NCBI GenBank assembly: GCA_015065845.1
Contig: SVPQ01000011.1
Location: 1 to 64,000, forward strand
Reading direction: 5' to 3'
Length of the DNA: 64,000 bases
Source: Oscillospiraceae bacterium
GTDB taxonomy: Bacteria > Bacillota > Clostridia > Oscillospirales > Acutalibacteraceae
Shown here: positions 9,418 through 17,818 of the stretch, in pieces
Layout: the number at the start of each line of letters is the position of its first letter
How positions within the stretch are numbered: position 1 is the first letter of the stretch
The notes under the pieces: model-generated
What the model saw: only the letters and a program-made list of their open reading frames with translations
Told to the model about the DNA's origin: nothing
Database searches by the model: none
Made by a program: the position numbers and the translations under genes

Positions 9418-10910
9418 TTCTGCTCACCTACTTTGTTTATATCAAATATATTTTTACCCAATTTTTCCATACTTAAACGAGTTATTGTATCTCTGAAAAG
9501 AGATTTGTTATATGGTGCAAGCGGTGACAAAAAATAAACACCAAAATTTTCAACAGATGAAAGATTTACAACTAAAATCGCAACACCAACCATAATACCG
9601 AAGAATCCACTTGTACCACCAATAATAATAAATGCAATTCTTAAAACTGCTATTGCGTGGTAAAGGTCAGTTTCTACAAGAGATGTTATTGCAGTCATAG
9701 CAACAACTATAAGCATTGGTGCATCTATAAGCCCTGCAGTAACTGCGGCATCTCCTATTACCAACGCTCCAACTATGCTTACCGCGTGACCAATTGATTT
9801 TGGCACACGAAGACCTGCTTCACGGACAATTTCATAAATAAAATGAATAATAAGTGCTTCAACTGTCAGTGTAAACAAAGTATTACTCTCCATAACCACG
9901 ACATTGTAAAGCATTTTTTCTGGTAGCAATTCCTGATGAAACAACCCTATTGCTACAAATATGCCAGGAAGAAATATACTTATTATAAAAGAAATTAATC
10001 TTATAGAACGCATAAATGTCGCGTAATATGGTCTGTTGAGATAATCGTCAAATGTCTGAAAATTCTCTATAAAAAGTCTTGGCACAATTAACGCGTAAGG
10101 TGTGCCATCAATTAAAATTGCAATTTTACCTTCATTAATTTTTGCACATAATGTGTCTGGTCTTTCGGTTTTACCTACCATTGTAAACATTGTTCTGCGT
10201 TTTGTGTCGAGTGCTTTTCTTAAATAAGTTTCGCCTAAGACAGTATCCATATTTACAGAATTAAGCCTGTCTTTTACTTCCTGTAAAACTTCCTTTTTAA
10301 CTTTGCCATTCATATAGCAAACTGCTACTTTTGTTTTTGTAGAAACACCAACTTCCAACACTTCAATTTTAAAGTTGACATTTACAAGTCTTTTTCTGAC
10401 TAAAGTCATATTTGTTTTTAAAATTTCAACAAAACCTTCTCTTGAACCGTTCTCCTGAACTTCGTAGTTTGGTTCGTCTATTGAACGACCGGGAATGTTC
10501 TGCATTCCTACAACAATGCATTCTTCTACCCCATCCACAAAGACCAGAACACAACCACGCAAAAGATTTTCTATTGCCAAATCAAGATTTTTTTCAGTTT
10601 TAACCTCTGTACCACAAATTATTTCCGTGGAAATAAACTGCAAAACATCTTTTTTCGGCAATTCACCGCTAAAATGTAACATTGGTTTTGTAATACCCTC
10701 AATAATTTTTTCTGAAGATGTAAGACCGTCACATTTTGCAAATACAACCCTGCGGTCACCACAAACACCGTTTTTTACAACTATATCAAAACAATTGAGA
10801 AACACATCTTTAATAATTTTACCGTTATCTTCTGCATAAAACTTAACATTACCAAGTTCAGATTTTGGTAAATCGTCTACATTTATAAAAGGACTGTTAT
10901 TTTCTTTCAT
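9414..10910 (-). CDS. gerAA: Spore germination receptor subunit A (GerAA-like)
   Basis: 498 aa from ATG 10910, which follows GGTGAT by five bases. ATG 10922 (after AGGTGA) and GTG 10934 are in frame and possible. A soluble N-terminal half (about 1-280) precedes a membrane half with about five to six helices starting near ISFIISIFLPGIFVAIGLF, as in GerAA/GerKA; recent work on the family shows oligomeric ion-channel behaviour. First gene of gerAA-AB-AC. Its start region is only about 60 bases from the divergent DUF421 gene, so both promoters must be packed together. Confidence 0.94.
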   Translation of the reverse strand: MKENNSPFINVDDLPKSELGNVKFYAEDNGKIIKDVFLNCFDIVVKNGVCGDRRVVFAKCDGLTSSEKIIEGITKPMLHFSGELPKKDVLQFISTEIICGTEVKTEKNLDLAIENLLRGCVLVFVDGVEECIVVGMQNIPGRSIDEPNYEVQENGSREGFVEILKTNMTLVRKRLVNVNFKIEVLEVGVSTKTKVAVCYMNGKVKKEVLQEVKDRLNSVNMDTVLGETYLRKALDTKRRTMFTMVGKTERPDTLCAKINEGKIAILIDGTPYALIVPRLFIENFQTFDDYLNRPYYATFMRSIRLISFIISIFLPGIFVAIGLFHQELLPEKMLYNVVVMESNTLFTLTVEALIIHFIYEIVREAGLRVPKSIGHAVSIVGALVIGDAAVTAGLIDAPMLIVVAMTAITSLVETDLYHAIAVLRIAFIIIGGTSGFFGIMVGVAILVVNLSSVENFGVYFLSPLAPYNKSLFRDTITRLSMEKLGKNIFDINKVGEQK

Positions 10911-10970
10911 AAAAATCACCATTTTTATAATCACCTGAAATTTTATGGATATACTAAAAACGGTGATTTT

Positions 10971-11639
10971 ATGTTAACTACAATTATAAGAGTTGTTATT
11001 CTTTATTTATTTGTTTCTGCAAGTATAAGAATTATGGGCAAAAGGAATATAGGCGAATTACAACCTACAGAACTAGTAATTACACTTTTACTTTCTGAAT
11101 TTGCATCAATTCCTATAGAAGACAATTCTGTACCCTTAATAAACAGTTTAATTCCTGTTATGATTTTAATTAGTCTTGAAATTATAAATTCAGTAATATC
11201 TATGAAAAGCACAAAATTTCGTAGCATAAGTGACGGTAATGCGTTACTGATAATTAAAGATGGAAAACTAGACCAGAAACAACTGAAAAAACTGCGTTTT
11301 ACTGTTGATGATGTTCTTTCTGCATTAAGACAAAAAGATGTTTTTGATATAAACGAGGTTGCCTACGCCATAATAGAAACAAACGGAACACTTTCAGTTT
11401 TATTGAAACCGCAATTTCAAAATGCAACTAAACAAGATGTAAAAGTAAAAACAAAAAATGACGGTTACACCTGCCCTGTTATAATAGATGGTGTTGTATT
11501 AAAGAAGAATTTAGATGTTTTAGAAATAAATAAAGAAGATATAGAAAGAATTTTAGAAAAGAAAAAAGTTCACAAGAAACAAATTTTTCTCATGAACATA
11601 GACAAAAATAAAAACGCTGAAATTATTTTAAAAGAGTGA
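10971..11639 (+). CDS. DUF421 (YetF-family) membrane protein
   Basis: 222 aa. Three N-terminal transmembrane helices (about 4-80) including the family signature MGKRNIGELQPTELVI, then a soluble alpha/beta domain repeated twice in DUF421 proteins (KDGKLDQKQLKKLRFTVDDV). DUF421 proteins such as YetF and the 2Duf protein of the spoVA2mob operon act in the spore inner membrane and affect heat resistance and germination in Bacillus. Start follows GGTGAT by four bases. Divergent from the germination operon and five bases upstream of a DUF4363 gene. A spore role here is inferred from context. Confidence 0.88.
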   Translation: MLTTIIRVVILYLFVSASIRIMGKRNIGELQPTELVITLLLSEFASIPIEDNSVPLINSLIPVMILISLEIINSVISMKSTKFRSISDGNALLIIKDGKLDQKQLKKLRFTVDDVLSALRQKDVFDINEVAYAIIETNGTLSVLLKPQFQNATKQDVKVKTKNDGYTCPVIIDGVVLKKNLDVLEINKEDIERILEKKKVHKKQIFLMNIDKNKNAEIILKE

Positions 11640-11643
11640 GAAT

Positions 11644-12045
11644 ATGAAAAGAGTAATAATTGCAATAGTTTTGATTTCTGTTTCTGTTTACACAGGTGTT
11701 TACTCACTTAATGAAACAAAAAGGATTTGCAACAATATGATTTCAAGAATTGAAACTTTAACCGAATATAACACTGATATACTTGAAAATGACAATCACG
11801 ATAAACGAGTTGAATTTTATAATAAAACACAAAGTCTGCACGATATATGGGAAGAAAACTCAAAGTTCTTTTATTTTTTCTTTAACAATGATGATATCAA
11901 ACAACTCGAAACAAGCATAGAAAAACTACCTGAACACGCAAAAAATGGTGACTTAGAAACAACATACCTTTGCCTTGTTGAATGCAAAGAAGAATTAGAG
12001 TATATAAAAAATAGTGTTCCTCCGAGTTTTGATAATATTTTTTAA
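11644..12045 (+). CDS. DUF4363-family membrane-anchored protein
   Basis: 133 aa: one N-terminal transmembrane anchor (about 4-22), then an all-helical, charged domain with the pattern of DUF4363 (NETKRICNNMISRIETL). Begins four bases after the DUF421 stop, so it is almost surely co-expressed. Function is unknown; the two families are often found paired in Clostridia. An intrinsic terminator with a UUCG loop follows at once. Confidence 0.8.
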   Translation: MKRVIIAIVLISVSVYTGVYSLNETKRICNNMISRIETLTEYNTDILENDNHDKRVEFYNKTQSLHDIWEENSKFFYFFFNNDDIKQLETSIEKLPEHAKNGDLETTYLCLVECKEELEYIKNSVPPSFDNIF

Positions 12046-12088
12046 TAAAAACTCAGTTAATTGATTTCGATCAGTTAACTGAGGTTTT
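12046..12088 (+). terminator. Terminator from the CTCAGTTAA palindrome family (copy 1)
   Basis: Arms 12052-12065 and 12070-12083 pair at 13 of 14 positions or better around a TTCG loop, with AAAAAA before and GTTTTT after. The same palindrome recurs at 16352, 40699 and 41883. Confidence 0.88.
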
Positions 12089-12128
12089 TACATTCACTTA
12101 TAAATATTTATAATTCCAAAATTTAATA

Positions 12129-12157
12129 TTGAATTTTTTAATAAACAGTTGTATAAT
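12129..12157 (+). promoter_or_regulatory. Promoter of the nfeD-SPFH pair
   Basis: TTGAAT, 17 bases, TATAAT; the nfeD start lies about 50 bases downstream. Confidence 0.75.
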
Positions 12158-12207
12158 TATATTGATGAAATAAATTGGGAATTATAATTTATAAAGGAGT
12201 GATTTCT

Positions 12208-12639
12208 ATGATGGTTTGGGTATGGCTCGGACTTTTAGCATTTTTTGTTATTGTTGAAGCCTGTACCGCAAATCTCCTTACAATCTGGTTTGCAGCAGGT
12301 GCTCTTGTTGCACTCATTTCGAGTTTCTTTATTGAGAACCCGATGATTCAGGTTGTAATTTTCGTGATTGTTTCTTTTATTGTTCTTGTACTTCTGAGAC
12401 CAATTGCAAAAAAATACACAAGAACAAGAAAGCAACCTACCAATGCAGATATGTACATAAATGCAGAGGGTGTTGTTACAGAAGCAATTTCTAACCTTAA
12501 TGCAAAAGGTACAGTTAAGGTTCGCGGTTCTGTGTGGACCGCAAGGTCTATAAGTGATGAGGTTGAAATACCCGAAAACACGACAATTGTTGTTGAGCGT
12601 ATTGAGGGTGTTAAACTTATTGTAAGACCCAAAAATTAA
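12208..12639 (+). CDS. NfeD-like membrane protein
   Basis: 143 aa from ATG 12208, chosen because AAGGAG lies eight bases upstream; a longer frame back to TTG 12175 lacks a ribosome site. Transmembrane helices at about 3-22, 24-42 and 46-66, then a C-terminal OB-fold domain (EGVVTEAISNLNAKGTVKV..ARS). Short NfeD proteins pair with stomatin-like SPFH proteins and are thought to help organise membrane microdomains. The SPFH gene follows 29 bases later. Confidence 0.9.
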   Translation: MMVWVWLGLLAFFVIVEACTANLLTIWFAAGALVALISSFFIENPMIQVVIFVIVSFIVLVLLRPIAKKYTRTRKQPTNADMYINAEGVVTEAISNLNAKGTVKVRGSVWTARSISDEVEIPENTTIVVERIEGVKLIVRPKN

Positions 12640-12668
12640 AGTAATTTATATTAAAGGAGAAATTTATT

Positions 12669-13592
12669 ATGGAAGCTATTATTGCTGTACTCGTACTTTT
12701 AGTACTCGCTATTTTACTCATTGTTGCAAACATTAAAATTGTTCCACAATCAAAAGCCTATGTTGTTGAGCGTTTAGGTACATTCCACTCAACTTGGGAA
12801 ACCGGCTTACACATCAAAATCCCTTTCATTGAAAAGGTTGCTAAAATCGTTTCTTTGAAAGAACAAGTTGTTGACTTTCCACCACAGCCTGTTATTACAA
12901 AAGATAACGTTACAATGCAGATTGACACTGTTGTGTTCTTCCAGATTACAGACCCGAAACTTTTCACTTATGGTGTTGAATACCCTATTGCTGCTATTGA
13001 AAACTTAACTGCAACTACACTTCGTAACATCATTGGTGAACTTGAACTTGACCACACACTCACCTCTCGTGATACTATCAATGCAAAAATCCGTGGTATT
13101 CTTGATGAAGCTACTGACCCTTGGGGTATTAAAGTAAACAGAGTTGAACTTAAAAACATTCTTCCTCCAAAAGAAATTCAGGAAGCAATGGAAAAACAGA
13201 TGAAGGCTGAGCGTGAACGCCGTGAAGCTATTCTTCGTGCAGAAGGTGAAAAAGAATCACAAGTTCTCGTAGCGCAAGGTCAGAAAGAAGCACAAATTCT
13301 TGCTGCTGAAGCTGACAAAGAAGCTAAAATCCTCGCTGCTGACGCTGTTAAAGAAGCTAAAATCCGTGAAGCAGAGGGTGAAGCAAGTGCTATTATTGCT
13401 GTTCAGACTGCTCAGGCTGAAGGTATCAGACTTATTAACGAGGCTGACCCATCAAAAGCATACCTTTCACTTAAAGGTATGGAAGCATTCCAGAAAGCTG
13501 CTGACGGTAAAGCAACAAAAATTATTGTTCCGTCAGACTTACAAAACCTTGCAGGTGTTACTGGAAGCGTTAAAGAATTTTTAAAAGACTAA
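12669..13592 (+). CDS. SPFH/Band 7 (stomatin/slipin-like) protein
   Basis: 307 aa. N-terminal membrane helix (about 2-22), SPFH domain (about 24-195; IVPQSKAYVVERLGTFHSTW), then a long Ala/Glu/Lys-rich coiled coil (about 175-250) used for oligomer cages, and a C-terminal tail. Such proteins form large membrane rings (QmcA/stomatin type) and recruit NfeD partners. ATG follows AAAGGAG. Terminated by the hairpin at 13606-13640. Confidence 0.93.
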   Translation: MEAIIAVLVLLVLAILLIVANIKIVPQSKAYVVERLGTFHSTWETGLHIKIPFIEKVAKIVSLKEQVVDFPPQPVITKDNVTMQIDTVVFFQITDPKLFTYGVEYPIAAIENLTATTLRNIIGELELDHTLTSRDTINAKIRGILDEATDPWGIKVNRVELKNILPPKEIQEAMEKQMKAERERREAILRAEGEKESQVLVAQGQKEAQILAAEADKEAKILAADAVKEAKIREAEGEASAIIAVQTAQAEGIRLINEADPSKAYLSLKGMEAFQKAADGKATKIIVPSDLQNLAGVTGSVKEFLKD

Positions 13593-13605
13593 AAACTAAA
13601 GTAAA

Positions 13606-13640
13606 AAAAGAACTCCGTTCAAATAACGGAGTTCTTTTTT
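13606..13640. terminator. Bidirectional intrinsic terminator
   Basis: Perfect stem, arms 13606-13619 and 13625-13638, A tract on one side and T tract on the other. It serves the SPFH gene (+) and the aldo/keto reductase (-), whose stop codon starts right beside it. Confidence 0.9.
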
Positions 13641-14791
13641 TATTTTAATTTCATCTTACGCTGACGCTCTTCACAGATTTCTGCCCAGGTTGGCATTGTT
13701 TTTAAGAGTTCTGAAAGATTTTCTAATTCTTTCGGGACTTCTATTTTTTGCGGACAGTTTTCTCTGCACAACCCACAACCAATACACGCGGTTGGTTGCT
13801 TGTCTTCCGGCAAACCGTCAAGTCTCATTCTTACACTTATCGCCTTCTGAATTTTCAATTCATTATAAATTGAGAGCATAAAAGGAATGTTGAGCCCTTG
13901 TGGGCAATCTTTAAGACAATAACCGCAACCGGTGCACGGTACAGAGTCTTTCATTTCTTCTGCAATTTCTAAAAGCGCATTTATCTCTTCATCATTTAAC
14001 GGATTGTAATTTTTAAAAATTCCAATATTTTCTGTCACCTGACCGAATTCTGACATACCACTCAAAATCATTTTTATGTTAGGTAAATTAAGAAGAAAAC
14101 TAAACGCCCATTCTACAGGTTTTGTGTTTTTTCTTAATGATTCAAGTTTCACAGTCTGACTGTCAGAAAGCGTAGCCAATTTACCGCCCCTTAAAGGTTC
14201 CATAATGTAAATTGGTATATTTCTTTCTGTCAACAAATCATACTTCTCCTTACCATCCTGTAAAGTCCAGTCTAAGTAATTGAGTTGAATCTGACAGAAT
14301 TCCATACTGTCACCACAGTAGTCTAAAAACTCTTTTAAAAGTTCTACTGAACAATGGCAAGAGAAACCTAAATGCTTGATTTTACCTAACGCTTTCTGCT
14401 CTTTGAAATAATCTAATATTCCCCACTTTTTATCCATATAAACTTTCGCGGAATTTTCGTTTATATTGTGGAGTAAATAGTAATCGAAATAATCAACCTG
14501 ACATCTTTCTAACTGCTCTTTAAATGTTTCGGCTGGTGTGTAAGTATCGCAAATCTGATGTCCCGGGTATTTATCCGCAAGTAAAAAACTTTCTCGTGGA
14601 TATTTTTTAAGAATATCACCTAAAACTGTTTCAGATTTACCTGCGTGATAAACATAAGCGGTGTCGAAATAATTAATGCCATTTTTTATTGCGTAATCAA
14701 TCATTTTTTCGGTTTCTTCATAGTTTACACTATCATCTGCATTTACAGGGAAACGCATACAACCGAAACCAAAGCGTTTTAACTCATTCAT
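13640..14791 (-). CDS. Aldo/keto reductase with C-terminal 2x[4Fe-4S] ferredoxin domain
   Basis: 383 aa from ATG 14791 (AGGTGA five bases upstream; the in-frame GTG 14800 is part of that ribosome site). AKR TIM barrel about 1-285 with the FDTAYVYHAGKSETVLG segment (catalytic Asp/Tyr) and the K of LADKYP. Two cysteine clusters follow: CTGCGYCLKDCP and CIGCGLCRENCP, typical of clostridial ferredoxin-fused AKRs of unknown substrate. It begins one base after the stop of the upstream WYL gene and is probably translated with it. Confidence 0.9.
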   Translation of the reverse strand: MNELKRFGFGCMRFPVNADDSVNYEETEKMIDYAIKNGINYFDTAYVYHAGKSETVLGDILKKYPRESFLLADKYPGHQICDTYTPAETFKEQLERCQVDYFDYYLLHNINENSAKVYMDKKWGILDYFKEQKALGKIKHLGFSCHCSVELLKEFLDYCGDSMEFCQIQLNYLDWTLQDGKEKYDLLTERNIPIYIMEPLRGGKLATLSDSQTVKLESLRKNTKPVEWAFSFLLNLPNIKMILSGMSEFGQVTENIGIFKNYNPLNDEEINALLEIAEEMKDSVPCTGCGYCLKDCPQGLNIPFMLSIYNELKIQKAISVRMRLDGLPEDKQPTACIGCGLCRENCPQKIEVPKELENLSELLKTMPTWAEICEERQRKMKLK

Positions 14792-14792
14792 A

Positions 14793-15974
14793 TTAATCAC
14801 CTAAATACATTTTACTTATTTGTCTTGCTCGTTCTTTTATATCGTGTCTTAAAAACTCAGGTGAAATAACCTCTACCCTGTCGCTATAATGTAAAGCCCA
14901 GTTAATCATTTCACTCGGTGAACATTCGACTGTCACGAACTCGTCACCTGACTTTGTTTCTCTAAAAGTATAGCGACTGCCAAATGTATCAAAAAGAAAT
15001 GTGTGTGAATATTTATCGCTTCTTGAAATATCGTCTACGCGTGGCAATTCAAGTAATTTTAAAGTTACTTCAACCGGTGCGTCACTTGCCATATTAAGAT
15101 GTGAAAAATGGAAATCGTCAGACCATTTTAATGGAAGATTCTGCACTTCTTCTTTTTTAGTTGCTTTTTCACTGTCTTTATCCTGAGCATTTGTGTAAAG
15201 TCTAACTTCGGTCATCAAGTCAATTCTCCAAAGCGACATAACTTTCTTATAATTCTTACCCATAAAACTGTCTTTACAAGCAACAACATAATATTTACCT
15301 TTATTTGCAACAAGATAGTAAGGACTTATAATTTCTTTTGAAAGACTTTCGCGTTCTAATTTTTTCTCATTATCAATTCCGTTATAATAAAAAGTGATTT
15401 TCACATTCTTTTCTATTGCTTCTTCGATTGTTTTAATATTTTTACGGTAATATTCTGAATCAACAATCATTTCAGGTTCAATTTTTGAAATACCAGAAGA
15501 TTTTTCTTCATAAAAAACAGTGCCTAATTCTTCTTTTATCTTCTTTATAAGTTTCTTCGCAGTTTTACTGTCAAGAGTATCTGAAAGAGAGACACACTCA
15601 ATAATTTTATCTAATTCCTCATAAGAAAACTCCTGATTATAATAAAGGTTTCTTATCGGCAATTTTTCAATATTGGTGTACTCTGCCTCTGCATTTTTCT
15701 TTTTCTTGCTACCGTGTACTTCGGTAAATGCATCAAACACAACTTTCCAGTCTTTTTCTTTGTTTAAAGCACCATCTTTACCGCTGTTGAGTGCAAGTGC
15801 AATCTGATTAATATAACTGTTAGAGGTTTCTTTAGCACCAAGAAAATCTGCAACACTACTGTCTTTACGCATTGCCGCCTGTGTTGTAGGATGGTCTTTA
15901 TCTGTATTCTTTTTTAAATACTCTGCTATTTTATAGCAACTTTCAAAAATTGGTACTTGTTTTCTCTCAGCCAT
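14793..15974 (-). CDS. WYL-domain transcriptional regulator
   Basis: 393 aa from ATG 15974, which has AAAGGTGAT right upstream. The N-terminal part (about 1-110) is helical and may bind DNA; the middle and C-terminus (about 185-390) carry the WYL fold (ISPYYLVANKGKYYVVACKD, a WYL variant) and a WCX-like C-terminal extension. WYL proteins sense small ligands or nucleic acid and regulate transcription, often of stress or defence genes. Here the only evident co-transcribed gene is the AKR. No defence genes adjoin it. Confidence 0.85.
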   Translation of the reverse strand: MAERKQVPIFESCYKIAEYLKKNTDKDHPTTQAAMRKDSSVADFLGAKETSNSYINQIALALNSGKDGALNKEKDWKVVFDAFTEVHGSKKKKNAEAEYTNIEKLPIRNLYYNQEFSYEELDKIIECVSLSDTLDSKTAKKLIKKIKEELGTVFYEEKSSGISKIEPEMIVDSEYYRKNIKTIEEAIEKNVKITFYYNGIDNEKKLERESLSKEIISPYYLVANKGKYYVVACKDSFMGKNYKKVMSLWRIDLMTEVRLYTNAQDKDSEKATKKEEVQNLPLKWSDDFHFSHLNMASDAPVEVTLKLLELPRVDDISRSDKYSHTFLFDTFGSRYTFRETKSGDEFVTVECSPSEMINWALHYSDRVEVISPEFLRHDIKERARQISKMYLGD

Positions 15975-16046
15975 ATAATCACCTTTTATTAAAATATAGT
16001 ATAATTTTAACATATAATTTTAATGTATGCAAGTGGGATTAATAAG

Positions 16047-16158
16047 AGGAAACAGGAAACAGGAAATAGGAAATAGGAAATAGGAAATAGGAAATAGGAA
16101 ATAGGAAATAGGAAATAGGAAATAGGAAATAGGAAATAGGAAGCAGGAAGCAGGAAGC
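16047..16158 (+). repeat. 16-unit perfect 7-bp tandem array (AGGAAAT type)
   Basis: Exactly 112 bases: AGGAAAC x2, AGGAAAT x11, AGGAAGC x3, with no break in the 7-bp register. The third base class changes in blocks, as expected for slippage spreading a variant. Copy number is likely to vary between strains. Confidence 0.95.
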
Positions 16159-16263
16159 AGTGGCAATTACTGCTGTTTCCTGGTTTTATTTTATTCTAAA
16201 AAAATAAAACTATATTCTATCATAAATCACAAAAGAAAGAGTGCAGTTATTTCTATAATGTAC

Positions 16264-16390
16264 CTCTCTTCGAAGAGAGGTACAGCTAAAAAACAACTTT
16301 TTCTTTTCATTTTTGCTTTATTCTATTCTTCATTCTTAAAAATACAAAAAACTCAGATAATTGACCGAAATCAATTAACTGAGTTTTGTT
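16264..16390 (+). repeat. Dispersed 127-bp intergenic unit, copy 1
   Basis: Starts with the palindrome CTCTCTTCGAAGAGAG, continues with AAAAAACAACTTTTTC and a T-rich stretch, and ends in the CTCAG(A/T)TAA palindrome at 16352-16383. A second copy at 40615-40740 matches with only scattered changes. No open frame in it looks real. Confidence 0.85.
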
Positions 16391-16398
16391 TAATTCAC

Positions 16399-16434
16399 CT
16401 TGCGCCTTGCAACTTGCACACTTGCTACTTGCAA
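16399..16434 (-). repeat. Heptamer array (CTTGCAA type), copy 1
   Basis: CTTGCGC, CTTGCAA, CTTGCAC, one extra A, CTTGCTA, CTTGCAA. Almost the same array, with the same extra base, follows the same palindrome at 41930-41958. It abuts the stop codon of the deacetylase. Confidence 0.8.
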
Positions 16435-16438
16435 CTAA

Positions 16439-17431
16439 TTAAGGCAACTGCCTGAACTCGTACCCTTGTTCTCTCGCATAGTCGATTATATCCCCCAAAG
16501 CGTCTGCGTTATCTTGTGAAACTGCGTGTAAGAGAAGTATGCAGCCTGGGTGTAAACGAGATGTTACTGTATTAAAAGCATAATCTTTACCTTTTAAGTT
16601 GTTCGTGTCCCAATCGGCATAGGCACTCGACCAGAAAACCGATGTGTAACCTGCATTATTTACTAAATCGAGTGCACTTTCTGAATATGCACCTTGCGGA
16701 AAACGGAAGTAGCAACTTGAATAACCAAAGTGTGTTCTTAAATAGTTTTCAACATTTTCTATTTCTTTTGCCATTTGAGTTCTTGTAATTGTTGAAAAAT
16801 TCGGGTGTGTGTCCGAATGATTACCAACAACATGACCTTCTAAAATCATTCGTGCGGTAGTTTCAGGAGCAGATTTTAAATATGGTAAAGTAACAAAAAA
16901 TGCAGCCGGAACTTTCTTTTCTTTTAATACATCTAAAATCTTCTCGGTACAACCATTTTCATAGCCACAGTCAAATGTAAGATAAATTACTTTTTCACCA
17001 CTTGTATCTAAACAGAGTGCATTATATTTATCATATATTTTCTGAAAATTCACAGAAATTTCGTGTGGTTTACCATTCTCTGAAACTCCATAAGAATGAT
17101 TTTCACTTTTCTCACTTAAATTTTTAAGGTTATCTGCATCCACAACAGGAACTTGTATTTTTTTGAGTGGCTCAAGCCCAGTGTAAGTTTTGTCTGTACC
17201 TGTCTTTTTACCGTAAACAGATTTCTGATTTCTTTTAATTGCACTCATACCTTCAGGGAAAGGCGCTTCTGTAGGCTCTGTAGTTTCGCTTATGGTAGTA
17301 GTTTCTGTAAATTCATCTGTTGTTGTAATTTCTGATTCAGTGACTTTCCCCTGTGTTTCAGGCGTTTTGTTGCCACAACCACACAAGAACACTATAACAA
17401 GTGTTAAAACAATTGCAAATATTCTCTTCAT
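16439..17431 (-). CDS. PdaA-like polysaccharide deacetylase lipoprotein
   Basis: 330 aa. Signal with lipobox LCGC (lipidated Cys at 19), a Thr/Glu-rich linker (about 22-60), then an NodB-type deacetylase domain from about 130. Catalytic Asp motif TFDCGYENG matches the delta-lactam/PdaA branch, and the metal motif HSDTH is present. PdaA removes N-acetyl groups from muramic acid to make cortex muramic-lactam, needed for spore germination. The lipoprotein linker is unlike Bacillus PdaA. A sporulation role is likely but not proven. Confidence 0.85.
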   Translation of the reverse strand: MKRIFAIVLTLVIVFLCGCGNKTPETQGKVTESEITTTDEFTETTTISETTEPTEAPFPEGMSAIKRNQKSVYGKKTGTDKTYTGLEPLKKIQVPVVDADNLKNLSEKSENHSYGVSENGKPHEISVNFQKIYDKYNALCLDTSGEKVIYLTFDCGYENGCTEKILDVLKEKKVPAAFFVTLPYLKSAPETTARMILEGHVVGNHSDTHPNFSTITRTQMAKEIENVENYLRTHFGYSSCYFRFPQGAYSESALDLVNNAGYTSVFWSSAYADWDTNNLKGKDYAFNTVTSRLHPGCILLLHAVSQDNADALGDIIDYAREQGYEFRQLP

Positions 17432-17451
17432 AAAATCATCCTTTCTACGAG

Positions 17452-17488
17452 TCTCAGGCTATTAAACATTCAGTTTAATAGCCTGAGA
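17452..17488 (-). other. Perfect 16-bp hairpin without a U tract between two genes
   Basis: Arms 17452-17467 and 17473-17488 are exact complements around a five-base loop. Neither strand has the T run of an intrinsic terminator. It lies four bases after the stop of the 60-aa gene and 20 bases before the deacetylase start, so it may be an RNA-processing or stability element in a shared transcript. Confidence 0.7.
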
Positions 17489-17492
17489 ACTC

Positions 17493-17675
17493 TTACTTAA
17501 ACATATACTGCATATTACCCATAATTCCATCTACTGTTTTAGCAGATTTCTTTGCAAGTTTTTTCATTGTTTTTTTAGGATTGCTTTTCATATTACCGGC
17601 AACCATTGAAGCTGCAGCACCAGCAGCCATAATTGCACCACCGATTTTAAGCATATCGGTTGTCGTTTTCTTCAT
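17493..17675 (-). CDS. Small conserved-looking hypothetical protein (60 aa)
   Basis: Start ATG 17675 follows AAGGGGAG; a TTG 18 bases upstream is part of that site. An Ala/Gly-rich hydrophobic segment (KIGGAIMAAGAAASMVAG, about 10-27) is followed by a strongly basic stretch (KSNPKKTMKKLAKKSAK) and a Met/aromatic tail, so it is probably membrane-attached. I do not recognise a named family. It is upstream of and probably co-transcribed with the PdaA-like gene. Confidence 0.7.
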   Translation of the reverse strand: MKKTTTDMLKIGGAIMAAGAAASMVAGNMKSNPKKTMKKLAKKSAKTVDGIMGNMQYMFK

Positions 17676-17818
17676 TTTTTCACTCCCCTTCAAAAATAGT
17701 TTTTACTGAATTTAAAAATTTAAACAGTAACATTGCATTAAATAAAAGGAAGTGCTATAATATTAAACCAAGTTAAAATTTTACAAAAATTTTTAAATGA
17801 ATTTTTAGGAATGATTAT

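Larger units (their letters stand above)
15975..16438. other. Non-coding repeat-rich intergenic region
   Basis: About 460 bases with no credible gene. Contents from left to right: WYL promoter area, a 16-unit 7-bp array, an imperfect hairpin (about 16152-16175), a CTCTCTTCGAAGAGAG palindrome heading a 127-bp unit shared with 40615-40740, a CTCAG palindrome, and a CTTGCAA-type heptamer array that abuts the stop of the deacetylase gene. Confidence 0.8.

Noticed and set aside
14793-15974. WYL regulator as marker of a defence island
   Set aside because: Its only evident partner is a ferredoxin-type aldo/keto reductase; no defence genes nearby.
16047-16158. CRISPR array
   Set aside because: 7-bp contiguous units without spacers and no cas genes.
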